From Mycobacterium sp. KBS0706 (GTDB taxonomy: Bacteria > Pseudomonadota > Alphaproteobacteria > DSM-16000 > Inquilinaceae), in the NCBI RefSeq assembly GCF_005938675.2, contig NZ_VCCH02000042.1:1-64000 (forward strand): 64,000 nt of DNA, written 5' to 3'. Made by a program: the position numbers and the translations under genes. Positions 26,185-35,478 of this stretch are shown here, in pieces. The notes under the pieces were generated by a model. The model saw nothing but the letters and a program-made list of their open reading frames with translations. It did no database searches and was not told the origin of the DNA. Within the stretch, counting starts at the first letter, position 1, and every line of letters starts with the position of its first letter.

Positions 26185-27443
26185 CCGCCTTCGCCTATCG
26201 CAACGGCGCCCTCTTCGCCGAGGACGTCGATCTCGCCGCCGTGGCCGCTGAGGTCGGCACGCCGGCCTATGTCTATTCGACCGCGGCGCTGGTCGCGAAT
26301 TACCGCGCCTATGTCGACGCGCTGGCCGGGCTGCCGATCGCGGTCTGCTTCGCCGCCAAAGCCAATTCCAACCTCGCCGTGCTTCGCACCCTGGTGCAGC
26401 AGGGCGCCGGCATAGACGTGGTCTCGACCGGCGAGATGAAGCGGGCGCTGGCCGCCGGCTGCCCGCCCGACCGCATCGTCTTCTCCGGCGTCGGCAAGAC
26501 CGCGGAGGATCTGGAGGCGGCGCTGCTGGCCGGCATCCACCAGATCAACGTCGAATCGCTGCAGGAGCTGGAGCTCTTGTCCCAGGTCGCGGTGCGGCTG
26601 CGGCGCGACGCGGTCGTCGCCTTCCGGGTGAATCCCGATGTCGACGCCAAGACCCACACCAAGATCTCGACCGGCCGCAAGGGCGACAAGTTCGGCATCG
26701 AGCTCGAGGACGCGGCCGAGGCCTATCGGCGGGCGCAGGCCCTGCCGGGCGTCCGCCCGGTCGGCATCGCCGCCCATATCGGCAGCCAGCTGCTCGACCT
26801 GTCGCCCTATCGCGATGCCTATCGCCGCCTGGCCGAGCTGGTGCGCGACCTGCGCGCCGCCGGCCATGTGGTCGAGCGGCTCGATCTCGGCGGCGGCATC
26901 GGCATCTCCTACAAGGGCGACCCGGCGCCGGCCTTGGCCGACTATGCCCGCATCGTGCGCGAGACGGTGGGCGACCTCGGCTGCCATCTGATGTGCGAGC
27001 CGGGCCGGTCGATCTGCGGCGATGCCGGCGTCCTATTGTCGCGGGTAATCTTCATCAAGCCCGGGCGGACGCGGACCTTCGTCATCCTCGACGCGGCGAT
27101 GAACGACCTGATCCGCCCGGCGATGTACGAGGCCTGGCACGGCATCGTGCCGCTGCGCCAACCGGCGGAAGGCGTGGCCGAGGCTGAGTTCGACGTGGTC
27201 GGCCCGGTCTGCGAAAGCAGCGACACCTTCGCCAAGGCCCGGCCCCTGCCGCCCCTGGCCGCGGGTGACCTGGTCGCCTTCACCGGCGCCGGGGCTTACG
27301 GGGCCGTCATGGCCTCGACCTACAACACCCGGCCGCTGGTGCCGGAGGTGCTGGTCGACAAAGATCGGTTTGCCATCGTCAGAAAACGGCCCACATTTGA
27401 AGAGATGGTCGCCGGGGAGAGCCTGCCGCCCTGGCTGGCCTGA
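26181..27443 (+). CDS. lysA: diaminopimelate decarboxylase
   Basis: 420 residues, PLP-dependent; last step of lysine synthesis. PLP lysine is Lys60 in CFAAKANSN. Further fold-type III motifs: GKTAEDLEAAL, HIGSQLLDLSPY, LDLGGGIGISY (phosphate loop), CEPGRSICGDAG, and active-site CESSDTFAK. Normal length. Start overlaps the lptM stop. Confidence 0.97.
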   Translation: MTAFAYRNGALFAEDVDLAAVAAEVGTPAYVYSTAALVANYRAYVDALAGLPIAVCFAAKANSNLAVLRTLVQQGAGIDVVSTGEMKRALAAGCPPDRIVFSGVGKTAEDLEAALLAGIHQINVESLQELELLSQVAVRLRRDAVVAFRVNPDVDAKTHTKISTGRKGDKFGIELEDAAEAYRRAQALPGVRPVGIAAHIGSQLLDLSPYRDAYRRLAELVRDLRAAGHVVERLDLGGGIGISYKGDPAPALADYARIVRETVGDLGCHLMCEPGRSICGDAGVLLSRVIFIKPGRTRTFVILDAAMNDLIRPAMYEAWHGIVPLRQPAEGVAEAEFDVVGPVCESSDTFAKARPLPPLAAGDLVAFTGAGAYGAVMASTYNTRPLVPEVLVDKDRFAIVRKRPTFEEMVAGESLPPWLA

Positions 27444-27465
27444 CGACGGAGGCGTAGGAGGAGAG

Positions 27466-29952
27466 GTGGCCCGCAGCCCGACGGAGGCCCCTAGGTCGAC
27501 GGAGCCGGCCGAGCCGCGCGCCAAGATCGCGCTGGCGTGGCTGGCTGCGGCCTGGGAGGCGGCGTGGCGCGCCGCCTGGCCCGTCGCCACCGTGCTCGGC
27601 GCCTTCCTCGTCCTCGCCGGCTTCGACCTGCTGCCCGACCTGCCGGGTTGGATCCACGCCCTGATCCTGGTCGCCTTCGCCGCGGCGCTGGTCGTCGCCA
27701 GCCGGCCGCTGTGGCGGCTGCGCCTGCCCGACGGGCTGGCGGCGCGGCGTCGGCTGGAGCGCGACAGCGGCATCGAGCACCGGCCGCTGACCGGGCTGCA
27801 CGACACCCAGGCCACCGGCACTTCCGATCCGCTCAGCCGCGTGCTGTGGCAGCGCCACCTGGCCCAGCGCGCGGCCCAGCTGCGCCTGCTCAAGCCCCGC
27901 CTGCCGCGGCCGCGCAATGCCGAGGCCGACCGCTACGCCCTGCGCGGCCTGGTGGTGATCGGGCTGATCCTGGCCATCGTGGCCGCCGGCGACGACTGGC
28001 GCGGGCGGCTCGGCCGGGCCTTCACGCCCGGGCTGTTCGGCGCCACCGCCGCCACCGCGCCGCGGCTCGACCTGTTCGTCACACCGCCCTCCTACACCGG
28101 CAAGCCGCCGATCTACCTCACCGCCGGCCAGGTGGCCGCGCCCGGCCAGCCGGCGCCTGGGCCGGTCGAGATCCCGGTCGGCAGCGCTCTGGTCGGCCGG
28201 GTCGCCGGCGGCGACGAGGCCCCGACCCTCAGCCTCGCCGGCAGCGACACCGCCTTCACCTCGATCGAGGGCGGCAACTACGAGTTGCAGGCCAAGGTCA
28301 CCGGCGGCGACCGGCTGTCGGTCAGCCAGGACGGCACGGTGCTGGGCGAATGGCCGGTCAAGGTGCTGCCCGACGCGCCGCCGACCGTCGCCTTCACCGA
28401 CAAGCCGAAGCCGACCGAGCGCCAGGCGCTGCGGCTCGACGCCACCGCCGGCGACGACTACGGCATCGCCACCCTGACCGCGACCGTCACCCTGGCCCCG
28501 GGCGCGCCGGCGGTGCTGGACCAAACGCCGATGACCATCCCGCTGTCGGTGCCGGGCCGCTGGCCGCGCGAGGTCAAGACCACCTCCTACCAGGACCTGA
28601 CGCCGCATCCCTGGGCCGGGCAGGCGGCCGACATCGTGCTGACCGCCACCGACGCGGCGGGGCAGAGCACAAAGTCGGCGCCGGAGCGGGTGACGCTGCC
28701 GGAGCGCGAGTTCCACCACCCGGTGGCCCGCGCCATCATCGAGCAGCGCCGGATCCTGACCCTGCAGCCGGACCAGTCGGAGACCGTGGCCGAGACGCTG
28801 GATATGCTGTCGCAGCGCCCGGACCGCTACTACGACGACCGGGTGGTGTTCCTGGCGCTGCGCACCGCTGCCCGGCGGCTGTTCTTCGCCGAGGATCCGA
28901 AGCCGCATGTCGCGCCGCTGCGCGACCTGCTGTGGGACACCGCGCTCAGGATCGAGGACGGCGACATGTCGCTGGCCGAGCGGTCGCTGCGCGAGGCGCA
29001 GCAGCGCCTGGCCGATGCGCTGGAGCGCGGCGCCGACGACCAGGAGATCAAGCAGCTGACCGACGAGTTGCGCCGGGCGATGGACCGCTACCTGCAGGCG
29101 ATGGCCGAGCAGATGCAGGACAAGATGCGGCGCGGCGAGCTGAAGGAGATGATGCTGCCGCCGGACGCACAGATCATGGACCGGAAGCAGTTCCAGGACA
29201 TGATCGACCGGATGCAGCAGCTGTCCGAATCCGGCGCCAAGGACCAGGCGCGGGAGCTCTTGTCCCAGATGCAGAACATGATGGAAAACCTGCGCATGGG
29301 GCAGATGAGCCAGCAGCAAGCCGAGGCCCAGCAGAAGGCCATGAACCTGCTGAAGGACCTGCAGAAGCTGACCAATGCACAACGCCAGCTGCTGGACCAG
29401 ACCTTCCGCCAGCAGCAGTCGCAGGAGAGCGGCGAGGAGGGCGACCCCTCGCAGCCGCAAGACGGCACGCCGGAGCAGAACGCCCAGACCCAGGAGGCGC
29501 TGCGCCGGGCGCTGGGCGAGCTGATGCGCGAGCTCGGCGAGATGGGCGGCGACATCCCGATGCCGCTGGGCCGGGCCGAGCGGGCGATGAAGCAGTCGGG
29601 CGAGTCCCTGGCCCAGGGCGATCCCGGCGGCGCCGTGCCGTCGCAGACCGAGGCGCTGGACCAGCTGCAGCAGGGGCTGCAGGGCATGGCGCAGCAGATG
29701 ATGGAGGGCATGGGCGCCCAGCCGGGGATGGTCGGGCGCGCCCAGAACGGCCAGATGTTCGAGAACCAGGATCCGCTGGGCCGGCCGATGACGAACAGCG
29801 GCGGCACCACCGACGGCGATGTCGGCCTGCCGACCAAGTTCGACACCGAACGCGCCCGCGCCATCCTCGACGAGCTGCGCCAGCGGCTGAACGACCGCTC
29901 GCGCCCGCCGCCGGAACGGGATTATATCGAAAGGCTGCTGCGCCAGTTCTGA
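27466..29952 (+). CDS. TIGR02302 family (DUF4175) membrane protein
   Basis: 828 residues from GTG 27466, which has AGGAGGAGAG in front. Two membrane segments near residues 40-85 and one near 155-175, then a large extracytoplasmic region with beta-rich segments (PTLSLAGSDTAF, DDYGIATLTATVTL). A long Gln/Met-rich helical region at about 520-700 carries many MQ pairs (QEIKQL, MDRYLQAMAEQMQDKM). This is the pattern of the TIGR02302 family, found in alphaproteobacteria next to lysA. Function unknown; an envelope role is plausible. Confidence 0.92.
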   Translation: MARSPTEAPRSTEPAEPRAKIALAWLAAAWEAAWRAAWPVATVLGAFLVLAGFDLLPDLPGWIHALILVAFAAALVVASRPLWRLRLPDGLAARRRLERDSGIEHRPLTGLHDTQATGTSDPLSRVLWQRHLAQRAAQLRLLKPRLPRPRNAEADRYALRGLVVIGLILAIVAAGDDWRGRLGRAFTPGLFGATAATAPRLDLFVTPPSYTGKPPIYLTAGQVAAPGQPAPGPVEIPVGSALVGRVAGGDEAPTLSLAGSDTAFTSIEGGNYELQAKVTGGDRLSVSQDGTVLGEWPVKVLPDAPPTVAFTDKPKPTERQALRLDATAGDDYGIATLTATVTLAPGAPAVLDQTPMTIPLSVPGRWPREVKTTSYQDLTPHPWAGQAADIVLTATDAAGQSTKSAPERVTLPEREFHHPVARAIIEQRRILTLQPDQSETVAETLDMLSQRPDRYYDDRVVFLALRTAARRLFFAEDPKPHVAPLRDLLWDTALRIEDGDMSLAERSLREAQQRLADALERGADDQEIKQLTDELRRAMDRYLQAMAEQMQDKMRRGELKEMMLPPDAQIMDRKQFQDMIDRMQQLSESGAKDQARELLSQMQNMMENLRMGQMSQQQAEAQQKAMNLLKDLQKLTNAQRQLLDQTFRQQQSQESGEEGDPSQPQDGTPEQNAQTQEALRRALGELMRELGEMGGDIPMPLGRAERAMKQSGESLAQGDPGGAVPSQTEALDQLQQGLQGMAQQMMEGMGAQPGMVGRAQNGQMFENQDPLGRPMTNSGGTTDGDVGLPTKFDTERARAILDELRQRLNDRSRPPPERDYIERLLRQF

Positions 29953-29984
29953 GCGCGGCCATTTCCGCCAGGACGAGGATTCCC

Positions 29985-30953
29985 GTGACGGCGATCACGC
30001 TCGAGACGATCCGCGACGCGCGCGCCCGCATCGCCCCCCATGTGCTGCGCACCCCGACCCTGCCGCGCGAGCTGCTGAGCAGCCTGCTCGGCCTGCCGGT
30101 GGTGGCGAAGCTGGAGCTGCTGCAGCATGGCGGCTCGTTCAAGGCGCGCGGCGCCTTCAACGCCATGCTCACCCTGGGCGAGGCCGAGCGGGCCGCCGGG
30201 GTGGTCGCGGTCTCCGGCGGCAACCACGCGCTCGGCATCGCCTATGCCGCCCGGGTGCTGGGGCTGGACGCCACACTGATCATGCCGACCGTGACGCCGG
30301 AGAACTACGTCGCCGGCACCCGCGCCGAGGGGGCGGAGGTGGTGCTGGTCGCCGACATCGCCGCCGCCTTCGCCGAGGCCGAGCGCCAGGCCGCGGCGGG
30401 CCGCACCCTGATCCATCCGTTCGACGACCCGCGGGTGATCTCCGGCCAGGGCACGATGGGGCTGGAGCTGCTGGAGGACGCGCCCGACACCACCGATATC
30501 ATCGCCTCGATCGGCGGCGGCGGCATGATCTCGGGCGTGATCACCGCGGTGAAGGCGTTGCGGCCGGAGATCCGGATCTGGGGCGTCGAAACCGAGGGCG
30601 CCGACGCCATGAGCCAGGCCCTGGCCGCCGGCAAGCCGGTGCGCCTGCCGGCCATCACCTCGATCTCCACCACGCTGGGCGCCCCCTCGGTCTCCGAGCG
30701 CACCCTGGCCATCGTCCGCGACGCGGTCGAGGAGGTGCTGGTGGTGCCGGACGCCGAGGCGGTGCGCGGCGTGCAGGTCCTGGCCGAGCAGGCCAAGGTG
30801 GTGACCGAACCCGCCGCCGGCTGCACATGGGCCGCGGCGCTGCGGCTGAAGGACCGGCTGCCGCGCGACGCCCGGGTGGCGCTGATCCTGTGCGGCGGCA
30901 ACGTCTCGCTGGCCGACATCGAACGCTGGCGGGCGCGGTTCGGCATCAGCTGA
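29985..30953 (+). CDS. threonine/serine ammonia-lyase-like PLP enzyme
   Basis: 322 residues from GTG 29985. Fold-type II PLP enzyme: PLP lysine Lys53 in HGGSFKARGAFN, VVAVSGGNHALGIAYAAR, GGGGMISGVITA phosphate loop, and LCGGNVSL near the end. No C-terminal ACT regulatory domain, so it resembles the catabolic threonine dehydratase or serine/threo-hydroxyaspartate dehydratase branches. Substrate cannot be fixed from sequence alone. 32 bp downstream of the TIGR02302 gene. Confidence 0.9.
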   Translation: MTAITLETIRDARARIAPHVLRTPTLPRELLSSLLGLPVVAKLELLQHGGSFKARGAFNAMLTLGEAERAAGVVAVSGGNHALGIAYAARVLGLDATLIMPTVTPENYVAGTRAEGAEVVLVADIAAAFAEAERQAAAGRTLIHPFDDPRVISGQGTMGLELLEDAPDTTDIIASIGGGGMISGVITAVKALRPEIRIWGVETEGADAMSQALAAGKPVRLPAITSISTTLGAPSVSERTLAIVRDAVEEVLVVPDAEAVRGVQVLAEQAKVVTEPAAGCTWAAALRLKDRLPRDARVALILCGGNVSLADIERWRARFGIS

Positions 30954-30984
30954 TCGGGCGGGTCATTCACCGGACTGCCCAGCA

Positions 30985-31110
30985 TCCCGTCATCCCGGGC
31001 GCGGCGAAGCATGAAGTGGTGCGCTGCAGACCCGGGACCTCTTTACGGGCAGCGACGAGATCCCGTGTCTGCACTGCGGTACTTCGCACCGCAGAGCGCA
31101 CGGGATGACG
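30985..31110 (+). repeat. REP-like element (CGTCATCCCGGGCGCGG...GGGATGACG)
   Basis: Starts CCCGTCATCCCGGGCGCGGCG and ends GCGCACGGGATGACG, with several internal complementary words (GCGCTGCAGACCCGGGA against TCCCGTGTCTGCA; CTGCGGTACTTCGCACCGCAG hairpin at about 31074-31094). A different palindromic family from the others in the window, located between convergent genes. Confidence 0.6.
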
Positions 31111-31140
31111 ATCAATGCATCAGTTCGCCGATATGGGACG

Positions 31141-31851
31141 CTATGGCGCCGCGCCCGTCTGCGTCCCGATCTCCAGCCGGGTGGCAGTGTCGGGAAGGGT
31201 CTCGACTGTCACTGCCACCTGCACCGACTGGTCCGGCGCCAGCGATTCGGTGGTCACCACCAGCGGCGTCCGCGCCACCACGGTGCGGCTGGCGTCCAGC
31301 AGGCGCACCTCGATCGGCGGCACCGGGCGGGTCACCAGCGCCCGGTTCTCGACCCGGCCGGTGACCACCACCTGTTCGACGCCGCTGCCGGCGACGCGCC
31401 GCACCTCCAGGTTCTGCAGCACCAGCCCGCGGCCCAGCGCGCCGGTCTCGACCGGCTGCGCCACCGGCACGCCGATGGTGTCGTAGAGGCGGATCGCCGG
31501 CGGCCAGAAGCGGACGATCGAATCGCGCGCGAAATAGCCCACCCCGGCCAGGCCGCCGACCAGCAGCACCGCCAGCGCCAGGCCCACCGCCGGCCCGTCG
31601 CGCCGGCGCGGCGTGATCACCACCGGCAGGTTGGTGATGTGCCCCGCAGCCGACGGCGGCGTCGCGGCCCATGCCGCCGGGCCGATCAGCACCGGCTGCG
31701 GCTCTGGCGGCGATGCCGCCGGCAGCGGCTCGACCGCCGATTCGCGCCAAAGATGGCCGCAGCGGGCGCATTTGACGCGCCGGCCGTTCTGGCCGATCGC
31801 CGCCGGATCGACGAGGTAACGGGTCGAACAACTGGGGCAGGTGACGATCAT
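31141..31851 (-). CDS. MJ0042-type zinc-ribbon domain protein
   Basis: 236 residues. The N-terminus is a zinc ribbon, IVTCPSCSTRYLVDPAAIGQNGRRVKCARCGHLW (two CxxC pairs), of the MJ0042 family. A Pro-rich linker follows, then one membrane helix (about residues 88-108), and a C-terminal extracytoplasmic beta domain with VVVTGRVENRALVTRPVPP, resembling DUF3426. Function unknown. In related genomes it commonly lies beside ftsE/ftsX; here ftsEX are missing and YdcF is the next gene, divergent. Confidence 0.85.
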   Translation of the reverse strand: MIVTCPSCSTRYLVDPAAIGQNGRRVKCARCGHLWRESAVEPLPAASPPEPQPVLIGPAAWAATPPSAAGHITNLPVVITPRRRDGPAVGLALAVLLVGGLAGVGYFARDSIVRFWPPAIRLYDTIGVPVAQPVETGALGRGLVLQNLEVRRVAGSGVEQVVVTGRVENRALVTRPVPPIEVRLLDASRTVVARTPLVVTTESLAPDQSVQVAVTVETLPDTATRLEIGTQTGAAP

Positions 31852-32046
31852 GGCGCCTTATCGCATGCCGCCTTGCCGCTGCCTATATCATCCGAGGCGA
31901 TTTTGTGAACGGCGCGAAGGCGTTGCGAAACCAGGCCGAGGGATGTCGCTCCGGGGCGGTGACGCGGCCGCATAATCTTGCCACGATCCGCCCCTTTCCT
32001 GTCCGGGCGCCGTGACCGCGGCCGCGGCGCAACAGCAGACCCGTGT

Positions 32047-32670
32047 ATGTCGAGCAACGTTGATCCTCCTCCCAAGCCCCGGCCCTGGCGCCGCCGCCTG
32101 CGCCGGGTGCTGCTGCTGCTGGTCGTCCTGGCGGCGGCCTGGGGGCTGGGGCTGGCCTGGTTCGTGGCCCAGGCCGGGCGCGGCGGCGAGGCCGACCCCG
32201 ACCACACCGACGCCATCGTCGTGCTGACCGGCGGCAGCGAGCGTCTGCGCGCCGGGCTCGACCTGCTGGCGCGCGGCGTGGCCGAACGCCTGCTGGTCAG
32301 CGGCGTGCATCGCGACGTCAGGCTGGAGGAGCTGTTCGCCCTGTCGCCGACCGATGATTCGCTGCGCTGCTGCGTCGATCTCGGCTATTCCGCGGCCGAC
32401 ACCATCGGCAACGCGCAGGAGGCGGCGGCCTGGATGCGGGCACATGGCTTCCGCAGCCTGCGCCTCGTCACCTCGAACTACCACATGCCGCGCAGCATGC
32501 TGGAGTTCCGGGCGGCGATGCCGGGGATCGAGATCAAGCGGCAGCCGGTCGACCCCGAAACGGTGCATCTCGACCGCTGGTGGGCCTGGCCCGGCACGGC
32601 GCGGCTGATCGTCTCCGAATACAACAAATTCCTGGTTGCGCTGGCGCGTGTCACCCTGGGCAGGATATAG
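32047..32670 (+). CDS. YdcF family (DUF218) membrane-anchored protein
   Basis: 207 residues. One N-terminal membrane anchor after a basic stretch (RRRLRRVLLLLVVLAAAWGL), then the DUF218 fold: DAIVVLTGGSERLRAG (nucleotide-like loop), LLVSGV, ADTIGNAQEAAAWM and LVTSNYHMPRSMLEF, the family signature. DUF218 proteins such as ElyC/SanA act on envelope lipid carrier metabolism in some bacteria; the reaction is unproven. Seven bp upstream of plsC, so the two are probably co-transcribed, suggesting an envelope-lipid role. Confidence 0.88.
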   Translation: MSSNVDPPPKPRPWRRRLRRVLLLLVVLAAAWGLGLAWFVAQAGRGGEADPDHTDAIVVLTGGSERLRAGLDLLARGVAERLLVSGVHRDVRLEELFALSPTDDSLRCCVDLGYSAADTIGNAQEAAAWMRAHGFRSLRLVTSNYHMPRSMLEFRAAMPGIEIKRQPVDPETVHLDRWWAWPGTARLIVSEYNKFLVALARVTLGRI

Positions 32671-32676
32671 GGCGTC

Positions 32677-33432
32677 ATGACCATCCTGCGCTCAGCCCTC
32701 TTCAACTTGCTGTTCTTCGGCTGGACCACGCTGTGCTGCTTCGCCCTGCTGCCGGCGCTGTTCCTGCCGCATCGCGTGACCATGGCCTGGATCTTCGTCT
32801 GGCTGCGCGTGACCCACTGGCTGGAGAAGACGGTCCTCGGCATCGACTATCGCGTGGTCGGGCGCGAGAACCTGCCCGACGGCGCCTGCATCGTCGCCGC
32901 CAAGCACCAGTCGGCCTGGGAGACGCTGAAGCTGCATCTGCTGCTGCCCGACCCGGCAATCGTGCTGAAGTCGGAGCTGCTGAAGGTGCCGGTCTGGGGC
33001 AAGTACCTGCTGAAGACCGGGATGATCCCGGTCGACCGCGGCGCCGGCAGCCGCGCGGTCCGCGCCATGATCGAGCACGCCAAGGTCCGGGTGGCGGAAG
33101 GCCGGCCGATCGCGATCTTCCCGCAGGGCACCCGCACCGCGCCCGGCACCTGGCGGCCCTACCGTATCGGCGTCGGCGCCCTCTATGAGGGGCTGGGCGT
33201 GCCGGTGGTGCCGATGGCGCTGAACTCCGGTGTGTTCTGGGGCCGCCGTGCCTTCCGCAAGCGCCCGGGCACGATCACGGTCGAGTTCCTGCCGCCGATC
33301 CCGCCCGGCCTGCCGCGCGAGGAGATGATGCGGCGGCTGGAGGACGAACTGGAGACGGCGTCCGAGCGCCTGTCGGTCGCCGCGGGCGGGCCGCCGACGC
33401 CGCGGCCGACCAAGGTCACGGCGACGGTCTGA
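32677..33432 (+). CDS. plsC: 1-acyl-sn-glycerol-3-phosphate acyltransferase (PlsC family)
   Basis: 251 residues. N-terminal membrane segment, then acyltransferase motifs: AAKHQSAWETL (His77, Glu82 in place of the usual Asp of HX4D), GMIPVDRGAGSRAVRAM, and IFPQGTRTAPG (motif III). Transfers an acyl group to lysophosphatidic acid. The His-x4-Glu variant is common in the alphaproteobacterial members. Follows the YdcF gene closely. Confidence 0.92.
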   Translation: MTILRSALFNLLFFGWTTLCCFALLPALFLPHRVTMAWIFVWLRVTHWLEKTVLGIDYRVVGRENLPDGACIVAAKHQSAWETLKLHLLLPDPAIVLKSELLKVPVWGKYLLKTGMIPVDRGAGSRAVRAMIEHAKVRVAEGRPIAIFPQGTRTAPGTWRPYRIGVGALYEGLGVPVVPMALNSGVFWGRRAFRKRPGTITVEFLPPIPPGLPREEMMRRLEDELETASERLSVAAGGPPTPRPTKVTATV

Positions 33433-33439
33433 GAGCCGG

Positions 33440-34984
33440 TTGCGCCGACTTCGTCTCCTTCTGCTCATCGCCGCGGTCGGCGGCCTGTCGCTGCTGGCCA
33501 CGGCGCTGGTGCTGCGCCTGCCCGGCGCCGCCGCGCTGGCCGGCAATGCCGACGTCCTCTACCTGCCGGCACTGTTCGACGACCTGCATCGCGGTCTCGA
33601 CGCGCTGCGCGGCTGGCACCTGACGCCCGGGCCCTATGTCTTCCCGGACATGGCGATCTATGGCCTGGCCGATCTCGCGACCGGCGATTTCCGCCAGGCC
33701 CTGCCGCTTGCCGCGGCGCTGCAACTCGGCCTGCTGCTGCTGCTCGGCGGCGCCGTGCACCGCGCCGCGGGCGGCCGCTCCGCCGCCATGGCCGTCGCCG
33801 CCTTCGCCGCCGTGCTGGCGCTGCTCTTCGCCTTCGGCTGGGGGCTCGCCGGCGCCTATGCGCTGAACTGGCTGATCTACCCCTTTGTCGTCACCTTCCA
33901 TTTCGGCGCGATCCTGATCGCGGCCGCGGTGCTGCTGCTGGTTCTGCGCCAGCTCGACCGGCCAGGCCCATGGCCGCTGATCGGCCTGGCTCTCCTGATC
34001 CTGGCCGGGGTGCTGTCGGACAGCTTCGTCCTGCCCTATGCTGCCGCCCCGGCCCTGGCGCTGCTTTGCACCCTGGCACCGCGGACCCGGCGGGCGGCTT
34101 CGGCGGCCGTGGCGGCGGTCGGCGCCGCGGCGCTCGCCGCCTTCCTGCTGCAGGGCTGGATCAATCCACTGGGCGGGATTTATCGCGACCAGCTCGACCT
34201 CGGCATCGGCTACGGCCTGTTCCGGCTCGGTAGCGTGCTCTGGCGCGCGAATCCTGCCGAGCTGGCGGTCAATTTCGGCCTCATCGTCTTCGCCCTGCTG
34301 CCGGTCGCCCGCACCGTCGCGGTGCTGCGTGGCCTGGCGGCCGGGAACCGCGAGATCGAGCCGGCGGACCGGATCGCGGTCTTCGCGGCCGCGTCCTCGT
34401 TGGCGACGCTGCTGGCGGTGGTGCTGTTCGGCATCTTCCGCGACGACTCATTCCTGCGCTACTTCCAGCCCTGGCTGTTCCTGACCGCGCTCTGGCTCGC
34501 CCATCTCGCCGCCGACCGGCTGCGGGTGCCGGCCTGGCCGGTTGGGGCGACAGTGGCGGTGCTGCTCGCGGTCGCCGCCGCGCTCTGGGCCCGGCCGGAC
34601 CAGCTGGCGGCGCGGATCGAGCCGCCGCCGACGCTGGCCTGCTTCCAGGGCTCGACCGCCGGCCTGGCCGGCTACTGGTGGGCCAAGCCGCTGGTGCTGC
34701 ATTCCGGCCGGCGGGTCCAGATCGCGCAGATAGCGCGCAACGGCGCGCCCTATCACTGGATCATCAATGAGGACTGGGCCCGGCGCGACTGGGCCGGCGG
34801 CACCGGCGCGCCGCCCTTCGGCTTCATCCTGATGGACGGGCTGCACGCCCGCGCGGTGATGGCCCGCTACGGCATGCCGGACCGGGTGGAGCACTGCGCC
34901 GGCATCCCGCTGTGGCGCTACGACGACCCCGACCGGCTGCGCCGCCCCCTGGCTGCGGCGACGCCGGTGACGCTGCCGGATTAG
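33440..34984 (+). CDS. unknown polytopic membrane protein
   Basis: 514 residues from TTG 33440, 7 bp after plsC. About ten hydrophobic segments are spread from residue 5 to 385. A conserved-looking loop after TM1 (LPALFDDLHRGLDALRGWHL, then PGPYVFPDMAIYGLADLAT) resembles the first periplasmic loop of GT-C-type glycosyltransferases or sugar-transfer membrane proteins. The last 130 residues are a soluble domain with a Cys-containing segment and WKALVLH-like sequence (WAKPLVLHSGRRVQIAQI). No family is recognised with confidence; an envelope role is possible from its lipid-enzyme neighbours. Confidence 0.7.
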   Translation: MRRLRLLLLIAAVGGLSLLATALVLRLPGAAALAGNADVLYLPALFDDLHRGLDALRGWHLTPGPYVFPDMAIYGLADLATGDFRQALPLAAALQLGLLLLLGGAVHRAAGGRSAAMAVAAFAAVLALLFAFGWGLAGAYALNWLIYPFVVTFHFGAILIAAAVLLLVLRQLDRPGPWPLIGLALLILAGVLSDSFVLPYAAAPALALLCTLAPRTRRAASAAVAAVGAAALAAFLLQGWINPLGGIYRDQLDLGIGYGLFRLGSVLWRANPAELAVNFGLIVFALLPVARTVAVLRGLAAGNREIEPADRIAVFAAASSLATLLAVVLFGIFRDDSFLRYFQPWLFLTALWLAHLAADRLRVPAWPVGATVAVLLAVAAALWARPDQLAARIEPPPTLACFQGSTAGLAGYWWAKPLVLHSGRRVQIAQIARNGAPYHWIINEDWARRDWAGGTGAPPFGFILMDGLHARAVMARYGMPDRVEHCAGIPLWRYDDPDRLRRPLAAATPVTLPD

Positions 34985-35049
34985 CGGGATTGGACCCTTC
35001 GCCCGGCCTCGGCTAGGCTGGTTGCCATAATCGTTAAGGGGAGGGAGCG

Positions 35050-35478
35050 ATGGGTGCTGATGCAGGCGTGTCACCCTGGCGCTCGGCCGCCATTCTGGTC
35101 GGCCGGCTGATCTTCGCCGCTGTGTTCGTGCTGGCGGTCAGCTTCAAGATCATGGGCATGGGCGACACAGCGGGCTACATCGCCGCGGCCGGGTTCCCGA
35201 TGCCGATGCTGCTGGCCTGGCTGGCCGCCATCCTCGAATGCCTGCTGGTGATCGGGTTCCTGACCGGGGCCTACTTCACCGAGACATGCCTGGTGGCGGC
35301 GGTCTATGTCGTGTTCCTGGCCTTCGCCTTCCACGGCCCGTCGCACTGGGCCGGGAACCAGGCCGAGTTCGGCTTCTTCGTCGACCACTTCACCTTCCTG
35401 GCCGGGCTGCTCTTCGCCGCGGCGCACGGGCCGGGGCGGATCCTGGCGCTGCGCCGCTCGACGGCCGGCGGAGCCTAG
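35050..35478 (+). CDS. DoxX family membrane protein
   Basis: 142 residues with four membrane helices. VGRLIFAAVFVLAVSFKIMGMGDTAGYIAAAGFPMPMLLAWLAAILE is the DoxX/DoxD-like pattern, and the C-terminal FVDHFTFLAGLLFAAAHGPGR is typical. Good ribosome site GGGGAGGGAG. Related proteins take part in thiosulfate or respiratory redox complexes or in oxidative stress, but this member's job is unknown. The 3' end overlaps the convergent TetR gene by 4 bp. Confidence 0.9.
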   Translation: MGADAGVSPWRSAAILVGRLIFAAVFVLAVSFKIMGMGDTAGYIAAAGFPMPMLLAWLAAILECLLVIGFLTGAYFTETCLVAAVYVVFLAFAFHGPSHWAGNQAEFGFFVDHFTFLAGLLFAAAHGPGRILALRRSTAGGA

